64,000 bases of DNA from assembly GCF_000788395.1 (NCBI RefSeq), contig NZ_CP009888.1:620001-684000 (forward strand), given 5' to 3'. A model generated the notes under the pieces. That model saw only the letters and a program-made list of their open reading frames with translations, did no database searches and was not told the DNA's origin. The DNA is from Pseudoalteromonas piratica (lineage in GTDB: Bacteria > Pseudomonadota > Gammaproteobacteria > Enterobacterales > Alteromonadaceae). Positions 45,717 to 55,080 of this stretch are shown piece after piece. Within the stretch, counting starts at the first letter, position 1. The number at the start of each line of letters is the position of its first letter. A program made the position numbers and the translations under genes.

Positions 45717-46424
45717 CTATTTTAGGTGGCGACCACCATCTAGTTGCAATGTACGTCCTGTCATGTAGTTGCTATTAAGAATCATCTCAACACCATTAAC
45801 CACTTCTGCTGTGCCGGGTTCAAGCGCCATAATAGATTTTTTAAGCGTTTTAACACGGTAAGCTTCATCGTCATGATCGTTAAAGATAATTAACGAAGGA
45901 GCGATTGAATTTACTTTTACCTTAGGCGCTAATTTTGCTGCAAAAGAGCGTGTGAGATTATCCAGGGCAGCTTTACTTGCCGCATAAGCAATATGTTTCG
46001 GGCTGCCTTTTTCAACCACATAGTCAGTTACATGAATAATGTCGCTGTGCTCAGCGTTGGTATTTTGCAGCAAAGGAGTGAGTGCTAAATTAAGCAAATA
46101 AGGTACTTTGGCATGAATATTCATCATGCTATCAAATAGGCCATTAAAGTCTGGGTTTTTACTCTCACAATCCCAACTTGATGCATTGTGAATAATTGCT
46201 CTCAGCTCTGAGGTATGCGCTTTAACACGCTCTACTAACGAGTCAACCGCACCAGGTTCTTCAAAGTCACACTGCAAGCAAATTGCACCAAGTTCAGCAA
46301 GCTCGGCTACAGAGTCATGTTTGGTACGATAAGTAATGATGAGTTGAAATCCTTTTTCGATAAAGTGTTTTGCTATATCGAGTCCAATGCGTTGCGCCGC
46401 ACCTGTAATTAATATTGTTGCCAT
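45717..46424 (-). CDS. folM: FolM, dihydromonapterin reductase
   Basis: A 235-residue short-chain dehydrogenase similar to E. coli FolM (YdgB). Motifs: ITGAAQRIG for cofactor, HNASSW, DYVVEKGSPKHIAYAASKAALDN with the YxxxK pair, SIAPSLI, and TGRTLQLDGGRHL. With FolE and FolX it should make tetrahydromonapterin, the cofactor of bacterial phenylalanine hydroxylase. It heads the operon. Confidence 0.93.
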   Translation of the reverse strand: MATILITGAAQRIGLDIAKHFIEKGFQLIITYRTKHDSVAELAELGAICLQCDFEEPGAVDSLVERVKAHTSELRAIIHNASSWDCESKNPDFNGLFDSMMNIHAKVPYLLNLALTPLLQNTNAEHSDIIHVTDYVVEKGSPKHIAYAASKAALDNLTRSFAAKLAPKVKVNSIAPSLIIFNDHDDEAYRVKTLKKSIMALEPGTAEVVNGVEMILNSNYMTGRTLQLDGGRHLK

Positions 46425-46650
46425 ATAATTTTGATAAGTTCGTTTTGGGATTAATCGCTTGTATTATTAACTATAACCTAACTTCTTGATTTATTAAGCC
46501 GTTGAGCGAATTAAAAAGGCCTAACCTGCTTTTATACAGATTTTTAACCTGTTTAGATCTTATAACTTTTATTTATTCCTCTTTGATAACTGCAAATTTA
46601 TTCAATTGTCATTGTTATGAGATTTTTGATACTTTTATCACCACATAAAA

Positions 46651-47565
46651 ATGACAGCGCTGTACATGACTTATAAAAAGCAAAACTTCCAACACTATAT
46701 TCCGCTTTTGTGCATCGCTTTTGTTTATATTTTTTGGCTTTCTCTACAAGGTATACACTCAGCACTTGCCAACTTTTTGTCGCAAATCAGCATTGCAATA
46801 ACCATGGTGTTTGGCTCATTTGTAGCCGGAGGAACCGCGCTTGGTGGCGGTGCTGTGGCCTTTCCTGTGATGACAAAAGTATTGGCCATTGACCCTACAA
46901 CGGCGAAAGTGTTTTCACTCGCTATTCAGAGTTTTGGCATGACAGCAGCAAGCATCACAATTATTTTTGGTGGTATTAAATATTATCGTTCTGTGGTGTT
47001 ACTAGCGCTTATTGGTGCATTGCCAGGTGTTGCTATTAGCCTATTATTCATTGCCGATTTAATTCCTCGGCTTATGACAAAATCACTGTTTAGTGTTTTT
47101 TTACTGGTTTTTGCCATCACATTACTACGAGCTCATTGGCGTGGTAAGGTGCACTTATCTATCGACCTTAGCTGTAAACGACAAAATACCCTTGTTGTTT
47201 TGGTAGCTTTTTTAGGAGGGGTTGTTAGTGGGTTAATTGGTTCAGGTGCCGATATCGCTATTTTTGCGCTACTTATGCTCTATTTTAAGGCTGACCTAAA
47301 AATTGCAACAGCAAGTTCAGTCTTACTAATGGCTGCAACTTCTGTATTCGCAAGTCTCATTAATTATTTCTATATTGGAAATGTAACTGCAGAAATATCG
47401 CAATATGTGCTCGCCGCAATTCCTGTTGTTGTAATTGGTGCGCCGCTAGGCGCATACTGCTGTGCTAAAGTACCAAAATCAGTACTCTTGAGCTTCCTAC
47501 TAACACTAATTGGTCTTGAAATTGGTTTTACATTGTATGAAGTTATCAATGTGCGCGCCTATTAA
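46651..47565 (+). CDS. TauE/SafE-family membrane transporter (sulfite exporter-like)
   Basis: A 304-residue protein with about eight hydrophobic segments. Motifs of the TauE/SafE family are FVAGGTALGGGAVAFPVMTKVL and GGVVSGLIGSGADIAIFALLML. The family exports sulfite, sulfoacetate or related anions; the substrate here is unknown. The ATG at 46651 gives an N-terminal basic tail before the first helix; another ATG lies five codons later. It is divergent from folM. Confidence 0.85.
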   Translation: MTALYMTYKKQNFQHYIPLLCIAFVYIFWLSLQGIHSALANFLSQISIAITMVFGSFVAGGTALGGGAVAFPVMTKVLAIDPTTAKVFSLAIQSFGMTAASITIIFGGIKYYRSVVLLALIGALPGVAISLLFIADLIPRLMTKSLFSVFLLVFAITLLRAHWRGKVHLSIDLSCKRQNTLVVLVAFLGGVVSGLIGSGADIAIFALLMLYFKADLKIATASSVLLMAATSVFASLINYFYIGNVTAEISQYVLAAIPVVVIGAPLGAYCCAKVPKSVLLSFLLTLIGLEIGFTLYEVINVRAY

Positions 47566-47584
47566 CCTACCCTTTTAGCTGCAA

Positions 47585-47770
47585 CTAACAATTATTTAGC
47601 TGATCATCAAACAACACGTCATTATCAGCAACATCAAGACCCATACAATCTCGTAATGCTTCAAAGCAATCAATGTTAGCTTGTGCCCACATAATATCAT
47701 CAGCAGTCACTTTTAAACGCCCTTCACTCTGTGCTTTTTGCATCGCAAGCATTTCAATTAATGTGGTCAT
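47585..47770 (-). CDS. Small hypothetical protein behind the GGDEF gene, 61 aa
   Basis: A 61-residue acidic soluble peptide with no recognised domain. Three cysteines, at DCFEA, DCMG and NNC-end. AAAGG stands before the ATG. It lies 14 bases downstream of the diguanylate cyclase gene in the same direction, so it is probably co-transcribed. I infer a small partner role only from position. Confidence 0.6.
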   Translation of the reverse strand: MTTLIEMLAMQKAQSEGRLKVTADDIMWAQANIDCFEALRDCMGLDVADNDVLFDDQLNNC

Positions 47771-47784
47771 CCTTTTGCCTTTAA

Positions 47785-48816
47785 TTAAGCTACAATAATG
47801 CAGTTTCGACCTGACTCTTTCGCTTTATAGAGAGCCTGGTCGGCTCGCTCGATAAACATTTCAGGGGCTTCTCCTTCATACTCAGCTAAACCAAAACTTG
47901 CTGAGATACTGCGCAGGGCCTTACCTGTTTTGTTGTCTTTAAGTGCTAATTTTTCGATATCAATACGAATTTTTTCAAGGTAGCTAATTGCCTCTCGCTT
48001 GTCTTTAAATTGACTCAAGATGCAAAATTCCTCACCGCCATAGCGATAAGCAGCATTGAGTTGATCAGCATGTTTTGTCAGCCTATCTGCGACAACTTTT
48101 AATACCAAATCACCTTTTTGATGGCCAAAGTCATCATTGAACTTTTTAAAGTGGTCGATATCAACAAAGGTGAGATAAAGCTTTAATATGCTGTGATGGC
48201 TATTGCATAAAAGCTCAAGATCTTCATCGAATGATTTACGATTATTTAGTCCCGTTAATCCATCTTTCGACGCTGCCTTTTTAGATTCTTTAAGTTCGCT
48301 TCGCAAACTCGATATTTCTTTATGGGCGGCACGTAATTGTTGTTGAAAGCGCTCAGCTGTTTGCTGCATGCTTTTTGACTCTTCAGATAATTTATTCACC
48401 ACTTCAAGAATGTCTTTTTCAGTATTCTCATTACTGGAAAAGCCATCTAACTCTTGATTGCAGGTATTTAAAACTTCACTAAAATCAATGGCAGAATTAA
48501 GGGTTTGCCCAACACCTTTCTCAACCGAAGCAATTACAGTACTAATTTCTGTCGCAACCGAATCAAACAGTTCTAAATCTTTATCCGAGAGGAACTCTTC
48601 AAATAAATCTCTTGATAGCGCAGGTGGGCAAGTGCCATAAGTTCTGAGCGCTGAGTCTAATTTTTGATTTAAGTTAGGATGATTACCTGAAACATAACTA
48701 TACCAAAGGGCATAATTAGCAGGCGTTACTGCAATGTTGTATTTGACCATTAAAGGGACAGCTTTTCGCAAACACTCGGCTGAGTGTGACATGGTATTCT
48801 TCAAACTAAACTCCAC
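47785..48816 (-). CDS. GGDEF-domain diguanylate cyclase without an inhibitory site
   Basis: A 343-residue protein that should make c-di-GMP from GTP. The C-terminal GGDEF domain (about 185-340) has LTGLNNRKSFDEDL, FVDIDHFKKFNDDFGHQKGD, and the active motif GGEEF at 260-264. The RxxD inhibitory site that normally lies five residues before is absent, where DQLN stands. The N-terminal 170 residues are helical and soluble, with no membrane segment, and include a coiled coil. Confidence 0.9.
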   Translation of the reverse strand: MEFSLKNTMSHSAECLRKAVPLMVKYNIAVTPANYALWYSYVSGNHPNLNQKLDSALRTYGTCPPALSRDLFEEFLSDKDLELFDSVATEISTVIASVEKGVGQTLNSAIDFSEVLNTCNQELDGFSSNENTEKDILEVVNKLSEESKSMQQTAERFQQQLRAAHKEISSLRSELKESKKAASKDGLTGLNNRKSFDEDLELLCNSHHSILKLYLTFVDIDHFKKFNDDFGHQKGDLVLKVVADRLTKHADQLNAAYRYGGEEFCILSQFKDKREAISYLEKIRIDIEKLALKDNKTGKALRSISASFGLAEYEGEAPEMFIERADQALYKAKESGRNCIIVA

Positions 48817-48947
48817 TTTGCAATCCTTATGCGATCCTTAGCACTTGCTTAATAGCCGCAATCAATAGATTCTAAGAAAAGTGTAGTCGAGGAACAAAGA
48901 TTTGCTAGCAAAAGTGTAAATTTTAAACATTTTCATTAGAGCAAAAA

Positions 48948-48970
48948 AAAGCCCTAATAATTAGGGCTTT
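48948..48970 (-). terminator. Terminator of the RND efflux operon
   Basis: AAAGCCCTAA-TAA-TTAGGGCTTT, with a long T-run on the minus strand. Confidence 0.88.
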
Positions 48971-48984
48971 ATTTAGACATTTTA

Positions 48985-51900
48985 TTAGCTTAGTGAACTC
49001 ACTTTAGCGCTTCGTTGACCTCTTATCTTATTAATAAGCGCTGAAAGCCCATTGCCTATATCTTGCAAAATTAAATACATGCAAGGCACTAATACCAAAG
49101 TCACTAAGGTGGCAAATAACACAGAGAAACCTAGTGCTACCGCCATCGGAATAACAAAACGTGCCTGTAGGCTCGTTTCAAACATAATTGGCAACACCCC
49201 CACAAAGGTGGTGATGGATGTCAGGGTTATCGCACGAAAACGCGCACAGCCCGCTTTTGTTACTGCTTCTTTAATGGTGGCACCTTGGGCACGCATTTGG
49301 TTGACAAAATCGGTCATAACCAAGGAGTCGTTTATTACTACCCCAGCCGCCGCAATTAAGCCAAAAGTAGACATTAAGGAAATATCTAAACCAAAAGAGA
49401 AATGCCCCCAAATCGCGCCGATCATGCTAAACGGGATAACCGACATAATAATCAAGGGCTGGAAATAGCTCTTTAGCGGCACCGCTAGCAATATATACAC
49501 AATAAACATACCAGCGATAAAGAATAGCTTTTGTTCATTCGCTTGTGCTTGCTGCTCTTCAATCGAACCACCTAGTTCTGATTTTACGGTTGGGAATTGC
49601 TCTTTAAGCTGGGGTAACAATTCCTCTTTTACCGATTTAACGACTGCATCTGGTTCAACAACTTCTTCATCAATTGCACCCCAAATATAGACGCTGCGAT
49701 AGCCGCCTTCACGACGAATGTAGCTGATCCCCGGCTTCTCAACGAGATCGACCACATCGCCAAGCATCACCTCTTTACCATTTGGCGTGGTAATTACTGT
49801 GTATTTAAGCGATGAGTATGCTTCACGCGTTAGTTTAGGATAACGCACCATCACGCGTACCTCTTCGCCATTTCGAATAACGCGTTGCGCCTCACCACCA
49901 TAAAAACTGGCACCTACTTGATTCGCAATATTGGCAAGGTTAAGGCCTAAATCATAAGCCACCGGTTTTAAGCTGATTTGCACTTCTTTGCTGGCAGGAT
50001 CGATGGTCGAGCTAATATCAAATAAGCCTTTTTGCTGCTGCAACATAGCTATAAACTGGCGCCCTGCCGCATTGAGCGTTTCGATATCTGGGCCGAATAG
50101 TAAGTAACCAAATTCACCATCATTGCCGCCGCCATTAACATCATCTTGAATATTAATGGATTTTAACCCTGGAATTGCCGGCAGTGCTTCACGCCAACGA
50201 CGAGAGAGCTCAAATGTATTATAAGGCCTTAATTCTTCATCAACCAATGGCACCACCAACTGCCCTTCTGTACGACCTTGATTAAACACTAACATATCGC
50301 GGATCATGGTTTGTCCGGTATCTGCTTGAGTTTGTTTATCAATTTGCATAATGACAGATTCGATTGATTGCAACGCTGAAATGGTCTGGGTATCTGACAC
50401 GTTATCGTTCATTTCAATACGAATAGTTGGAAAGTCATGGGGTACCTTCGGCGTTGGTACCACACGCACATAATTACCCGCAAGTAAGCCAACACTTATC
50501 ATTAATAATGCAAAGAAGGTTGCAAAAACCGCGTATCGCCATTCAACACACTTTAAAATAAAACGCTGATAAGGACCGTTCACGAAACCAAAAAAGCGTT
50601 CGTTAAACTTTGCTCTAAAGCCATCTGGCTTCACTTCACTGAAATGCGTATGAGCCAAATGCGCAGGTAAAATTAATTTAGACTCAATTAAGCTAAAGAC
50701 TAAACATAAAATTGACACGGCCGCGATACTGACAAAAAACGCACTTTCAGGGCCACTGGATAAGGTAAACGGTGCAAATACCGCAATAGTTGTTAATACA
50801 CCAAAGGTGGCGGGCGTTGCAACGCGCTGCGCACCCCGTACCACGCTGTTTACACCTGGGCCGGATCGTTCAATTTCACTGTATGCACTTTCACCTATCA
50901 CGATGGCATCGTCTACCACGATACCTAGTACCATAATAAACGCAAATAACGACACAATATTGATACTAACGCCAACCATCGGCATCATCATCATGGCACC
51001 TAAGAAGCACACTGGTAAGCCAACCATTACCCACAATGCTAATTTAAAGCGTAAGAACAAACTTAGCATTAGAGCGACCAGTATCGCCCCTTGAAACAGA
51101 TTTTTCAGCATCATATCCAGACGTGCATTTAAGTAGTACGTCATATCAACGATGGTTTCGAGTTTTACTCCTGGCGGCAGTGTTTTATTGCGCTCAGTAA
51201 TAAATTTCTTCACTGATTCCGCTACCGGAATCATGTTTTGATCTTTGGTTGCTTTTACTGACAATGAAATCGCATTGGCACCTGACATTTTGAAGTAGCG
51301 TTCGCCTTCAACAAATTGATCTTTTATCTCAGCAATATCACCGAGTAGAACCTTGGCGCCATTACTGCCAACTTTAACTGGAATTTGGCGGAATTCATCG
51401 CCTTTATAAAACTGATTTTCAACACGAACCGAAATTATTCCTGAATCAGTTTTAAGCTGACCCGCGGATATATTGGCAGAATAACGTCTGATGGCATCAC
51501 TCACTTGGTTCAACGTGAGGTTATATTTTCGTAATTGATCAGGTTGAATTTCGACTGCAATTTCATCGTCAGGCGTACTTAGGTTAACCAATGAAACATT
51601 TTTTAATTGTAATAATTCAGTTTCAATTTGACGCGCAATTGGTTTTAGTTGGGTGAGCGGTAAGTTACCAACTAAAGCCATATTAATTACATCTTGCTGA
51701 AACTCTATTTGTGATACCGTAACCGGCTCCATGCCTGCAGGAAATGTGGCTATACCATCAACTCTTAATTTTACCTTATCGAGCACTTCAGCTAAGTTTT
51801 TATCTGGATCAATTTCTAGCGTCAAACTACCACCATTGCGAAACGCACGAGAAATGCCTTTTTCTACCTCGGTGATGTCTTTAATTGCTTCTTCAATTTT

Positions 51901-52113
51901 GATTAAAATGCCTTCTTCAATTTCCTGTGGCGATGCCCCAGGATAATTAGCGTTAACAGTAATGTAGTTAATTTCAATGCTCGGAAACATTTGGCGCTGA
52001 ATGGTTAAATAACTCACAACCCCCATTAATATAATGAAAAACATCATTAAATTGGCAGCAACTGAGTTATTGGCAAAAAAAGCGATGAGCCCTGTTTGTT
52101 GTTTATTCGTCAT
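48985..52113 (-). CDS. RND-family efflux transporter permease (AcrB-like)
   Basis: A 1042-residue inner-membrane pump of the RND superfamily. It has the expected twelve membrane helices with two large periplasmic loops. Hallmarks include NYPGASPQEIEEGI near the N-terminus, the VDDAIVIGE segment in TM4 (proton-relay acidic residues), and VLVPCMYL near the end. It works with the periplasmic adaptor encoded nine bases upstream. No outer-membrane channel gene is near. The substrate (drugs, metals or other) cannot be told. Confidence 0.92.
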   Translation of the reverse strand: MTNKQQTGLIAFFANNSVAANLMMFFIILMGVVSYLTIQRQMFPSIEINYITVNANYPGASPQEIEEGILIKIEEAIKDITEVEKGISRAFRNGGSLTLEIDPDKNLAEVLDKVKLRVDGIATFPAGMEPVTVSQIEFQQDVINMALVGNLPLTQLKPIARQIETELLQLKNVSLVNLSTPDDEIAVEIQPDQLRKYNLTLNQVSDAIRRYSANISAGQLKTDSGIISVRVENQFYKGDEFRQIPVKVGSNGAKVLLGDIAEIKDQFVEGERYFKMSGANAISLSVKATKDQNMIPVAESVKKFITERNKTLPPGVKLETIVDMTYYLNARLDMMLKNLFQGAILVALMLSLFLRFKLALWVMVGLPVCFLGAMMMMPMVGVSINIVSLFAFIMVLGIVVDDAIVIGESAYSEIERSGPGVNSVVRGAQRVATPATFGVLTTIAVFAPFTLSSGPESAFFVSIAAVSILCLVFSLIESKLILPAHLAHTHFSEVKPDGFRAKFNERFFGFVNGPYQRFILKCVEWRYAVFATFFALLMISVGLLAGNYVRVVPTPKVPHDFPTIRIEMNDNVSDTQTISALQSIESVIMQIDKQTQADTGQTMIRDMLVFNQGRTEGQLVVPLVDEELRPYNTFELSRRWREALPAIPGLKSINIQDDVNGGGNDGEFGYLLFGPDIETLNAAGRQFIAMLQQQKGLFDISSTIDPASKEVQISLKPVAYDLGLNLANIANQVGASFYGGEAQRVIRNGEEVRVMVRYPKLTREAYSSLKYTVITTPNGKEVMLGDVVDLVEKPGISYIRREGGYRSVYIWGAIDEEVVEPDAVVKSVKEELLPQLKEQFPTVKSELGGSIEEQQAQANEQKLFFIAGMFIVYILLAVPLKSYFQPLIIMSVIPFSMIGAIWGHFSFGLDISLMSTFGLIAAAGVVINDSLVMTDFVNQMRAQGATIKEAVTKAGCARFRAITLTSITTFVGVLPIMFETSLQARFVIPMAVALGFSVLFATLVTLVLVPCMYLILQDIGNGLSALINKIRGQRSAKVSSLS

Positions 52114-52122
52114 GGTTGGCCC

Positions 52123-53271
52123 TTACTTCAGCGCATCACTTGCATTACTAGCTGCTAATTTTACTTCCATACCTGCCTGTGGGTATTCAGGTAAAGTGAG
52201 CACTAGCTTTTCATCGTTTGTAAGGCCTTTATCAATTAAGAAATACGCGCCTTCAGTTCGTAACACATTGACTTCTTTTGCCTGAAGTTTTTGCTCATCA
52301 TCAACAACCCAAACAGTGCGATTGTTAACAAGCTCTTGGGGCAGTTTAAACACCTCTGAAAGCTGTTTACCGGCAAACGAAACTTCGACATATTTGCCGA
52401 ACTTTAAGTCACTGCCCTTGCTTTTAAGATTGTAAGGGTCTTCAACTTGTACCACGATATGGCTCATGCGAGTCGCACTGTCAATTACGCCTAAATCACG
52501 TGCAATTTTGCCTTGGCGAACAAAGCTATTTATACCTTTGTAAGAAATATTAACGGGTGTTTCAGCTAATGGCGCAGGTAAAAACAAACTATCAAAGCCA
52601 GCAATTGGCACAATAATTTCTGCTGTTTCAATGTTGTTTAATTGGGCCACTTGTGTGCCTTTATTAACAAATTGACCAACCCCGACTTCTCGCGAAATGA
52701 TCAGTGCGTCATAAGGTGCTTTTACATCACAATCCTCTAAATCGCGCTGTGCACGCATAAGTGCTGCCTGCGCAGATTTAACTTGTGCTTGCGCACTTAA
52801 TACTTGCGGCTTTCTTAAAAATAAATCGGTGCGCGGTTTATTAGGAAAACGCGCCGCCTCATCTTCAGCTACCTGTGCTTTTGCTTGCTCTTCAATCAGT
52901 GCAGCTTGTGCACTCGTGAGCGCCGCTTCAGCTTGAAGTAATGCAGCTTGATAGTTGTCTTTTTCTATTGAGAACAAGACTTCACCACGCTTAACTAACC
53001 CACCCGCGACAAAGTTTTTGTGCCAGCTTGTTACTTCACCAGACACTTGTGCAGCCAAGCGAGTCGTTTCCAACGGTTTTACTTCACCAAAACTTGTTAA
53101 TAATACTTGGTGTTCGACGGCTTTTAATGCTTTAACACTAACGGTTGGGCGTGTATCAACAGGTTTCTTGTCTCCATCATCCGCGGCACTTGCCTTTATC
53201 AGGCTGAACCCAACCACTCCTAACAAAACAATACCAATCGGTACCAAGATTTTGACAAGTAACGCTTTCAT
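52123..53271 (-). CDS. RND efflux periplasmic adaptor (membrane fusion protein)
   Basis: A 382-residue membrane-fusion protein. The N-terminal helix (about 5-30) anchors it. A long alpha-helical hairpin with alanine-rich coiled coil (AALTSAQAALIEEQAKAQV) and lipoyl-like halves follow (TRLAAQVSGEV and VKAPYDALIISREVGVGQFV). It links the RND pump to an outer-membrane channel. First gene of the two-gene operon. Confidence 0.9.
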   Translation of the reverse strand: MKALLVKILVPIGIVLLGVVGFSLIKASAADDGDKKPVDTRPTVSVKALKAVEHQVLLTSFGEVKPLETTRLAAQVSGEVTSWHKNFVAGGLVKRGEVLFSIEKDNYQAALLQAEAALTSAQAALIEEQAKAQVAEDEAARFPNKPRTDLFLRKPQVLSAQAQVKSAQAALMRAQRDLEDCDVKAPYDALIISREVGVGQFVNKGTQVAQLNNIETAEIIVPIAGFDSLFLPAPLAETPVNISYKGINSFVRQGKIARDLGVIDSATRMSHIVVQVEDPYNLKSKGSDLKFGKYVEVSFAGKQLSEVFKLPQELVNNRTVWVVDDEQKLQAKEVNVLRTEGAYFLIDKGLTNDEKLVLTLPEYPQAGMEVKLAASNASDALK

Positions 53272-53458
53272 TTATGACTTCCTGTTGATTTTATGCACAC
53301 TAAATATAACGCATTCTTATTCATAATTTTAGCGCTATATGTTTGATGTTACGTTTATATTTCGAAAAAAGATTTTAAATATGTTAATTGTCGAGTTTTT
53401 CTTCACTAATTCGCATTGCTATGGGATAACAGACATAAATCAACAGGGGTTTAAAATT

Positions 53459-54733
53459 ATGTTCAAACACTCACTTATCGCATTAGCCACTCTCGCTAGT
53501 TTCTCAGTTAGTGCGGCACAGTTGGTACTCAATGCAGATGCGGCGCTCGATGTCACCAGCGGCAAACTAATTAAACCAGCTACCGTGGTAATCGAAGACA
53601 ATAAAATTATCAGTGTTAGTAAATCCAATCGTAAAGGGTATGCAGCCGACGCAAAAATAATGAATTTAAAAGGCTACACCTTGTTACCTGGTTTATTTGA
53701 TATGCATGTACACCTCACCAGTGATGCCCATGTTCATGGTTATAAGCGCCTGCAACGTACCACTCAGCGCTCGGCAATTACCGGCGTGCGAAACGCAAAA
53801 CGTACTTTAGAGGCTGGCTTTACATCAGTGCGTAACTTAGGTGCACCAGGCTATGCTGATATTGCTCTTAAAGATGCGATTGCTGATGGCGATGTGCCTG
53901 GTCCACGAATCTTTGCTGCGGGCCCTAGCTTAGGTGTAACAGGTGGACACTGTGATAACAACTTACTTACTCATGAACATGCCGTGACGAGTCAAGGCGT
54001 CGCTGACGGCCCATGGGCAGTTCGTGCAAAAGTGCGCGAAAATATTAAGTATGGCGCCGATATTATTAAATTCTGTGCAACTGGTGGGGTTCTTTCAAAA
54101 GGTACCAAAGTAGGCGCACAGCAGTACTCACAAGAAGAAATGAATGCCATTGTTGAGGAAGCACATCTGCGTGGTTTAACCGTTGCAGCGCATGCCCATG
54201 GCACCGAAGGTATTAAATCAGCCATTAAAGCAGGGGTAAATTCGGTTGAGCACGTTAGTTTTGTTGACGATGAAGCAATTGCCTTAGCACTTGAAAAAGG
54301 CACATATTTCTCGATGGACATTTACAACACCGAATACATTCTTAGCGAAGGTAAGAAAGCCGGTATTTTAGAAGAAAGTTTAAATAAAGAGCGTAAAGTC
54401 GGCTCTCGTCAACGCGCGAGCTTTACCAAAGCCGTTAAAGCAGGTGTAAATATGGTATTTGCATCAGATGCTGGCGTGTATCCACACGGTGATAACGGCC
54501 ATCAGTTTAGCCGTATGGTAAAATTTGGTATGACCGAATTACAAGCCCTGCAAGCTGCCACTATCAATGCGGCAACCATGCTTAAAAAGCAAGATTCATT
54601 AGGCTCGCTCGATGTGGGTAAATTTGCTGATGTCATTGCTGTTAAAGGTAACCCTCTCGAAAACATTAGCACGTTAGAGCAAGTCGACTTAGTGATTAAA
54701 GATGGCAAAGTCGAAATCGATTTAATTAAATAA
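53459..54733 (+). CDS. Exported amidohydrolase (Xaa-Pro dipeptidase-like)
   Basis: A 424-residue protein with a signal peptide (about 1-19, ending SVSAAQ) and the metal-dependent amidohydrolase fold. Seen are DMHVHL, IIKFCATGG (carbamylated Lys type), AAHAHGTEGIK, EHVSF and ASDAGVYPHG. The closest family I can name is the dipeptidase group hydrolysing Xaa-Pro dipeptides. The ATG at 53459 is chosen because CAGGGG precedes it and a typical signal peptide follows. Several in-frame upstream starts lack both. Confidence 0.87.
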   Translation: MFKHSLIALATLASFSVSAAQLVLNADAALDVTSGKLIKPATVVIEDNKIISVSKSNRKGYAADAKIMNLKGYTLLPGLFDMHVHLTSDAHVHGYKRLQRTTQRSAITGVRNAKRTLEAGFTSVRNLGAPGYADIALKDAIADGDVPGPRIFAAGPSLGVTGGHCDNNLLTHEHAVTSQGVADGPWAVRAKVRENIKYGADIIKFCATGGVLSKGTKVGAQQYSQEEMNAIVEEAHLRGLTVAAHAHGTEGIKSAIKAGVNSVEHVSFVDDEAIALALEKGTYFSMDIYNTEYILSEGKKAGILEESLNKERKVGSRQRASFTKAVKAGVNMVFASDAGVYPHGDNGHQFSRMVKFGMTELQALQAATINAATMLKKQDSLGSLDVGKFADVIAVKGNPLENISTLEQVDLVIKDGKVEIDLIK

Positions 54734-54736
54734 CGG

Positions 54737-55052
54737 TTAGGGTCTGTTGATCTTTGCTGTTCTATTTTTGTTCTCTTTGAGCGTGATTTTATCGCGGCGC
54801 TCGATGTGTGTCCTAGCAATCTAAGCGAATATCGAGCAAAGCTTCCGCGTCCTGCTAACGCCCCTTACCTGCATCCATGCAGGTAACAATGAGAAAATTG
54901 CGCTCAAAAGAACCGTTCGGCAGCGCTTGATTGGATTTTCTACTGTGTTATCGGCTGGCTCACATAGAATAACTATGCCACGCAGCCTCTGCCTTGTATA
55001 AAACCCAATCAAACTGCTGCAAAAACGAACTTGAAAGGTCAACAGACCCTAA
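54737..55052. mobile_element. MITE-like element with 14-bp perfect terminal inverted repeats
   Basis: TTAGGGTCTGTTGA (54737-54750) and its reverse complement (55039-55052) bound 316 bases. The similarity of the ends continues inward with a few differences (CTTT..GTTC..TTTTTG on both sides) for about 34 bases. In the middle is a strong hairpin, TTACCTGCAT-CC-ATGCAGGTAA (54865-54886), and TTTGAGCG / CGCTCAAA pair at 54776-54783 and 54901-54908. No transposase gene is inside. No clear target duplication is seen. From memory, ends like these recur in Pseudoalteromonas genomes. Confidence 0.65.
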
Positions 55053-55054
55053 TT

Positions 55055-55080
55055 AAAAAAGGGACACTCGCCCCTTTTTT
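55055..55080 (-). terminator. Terminator of the GlxA-like regulator gene
   Basis: AAAAAAGGG pairs with CCCTTTTTT around a loop. It covers the stop codon at 55079. Confidence 0.75.

Noticed and set aside
54821..55042. 73-codon reading frame inside the MITE-like element
   Set aside because: It lies across the repeat ends and the inner hairpin and shows no domain; it is probably noise of the element.
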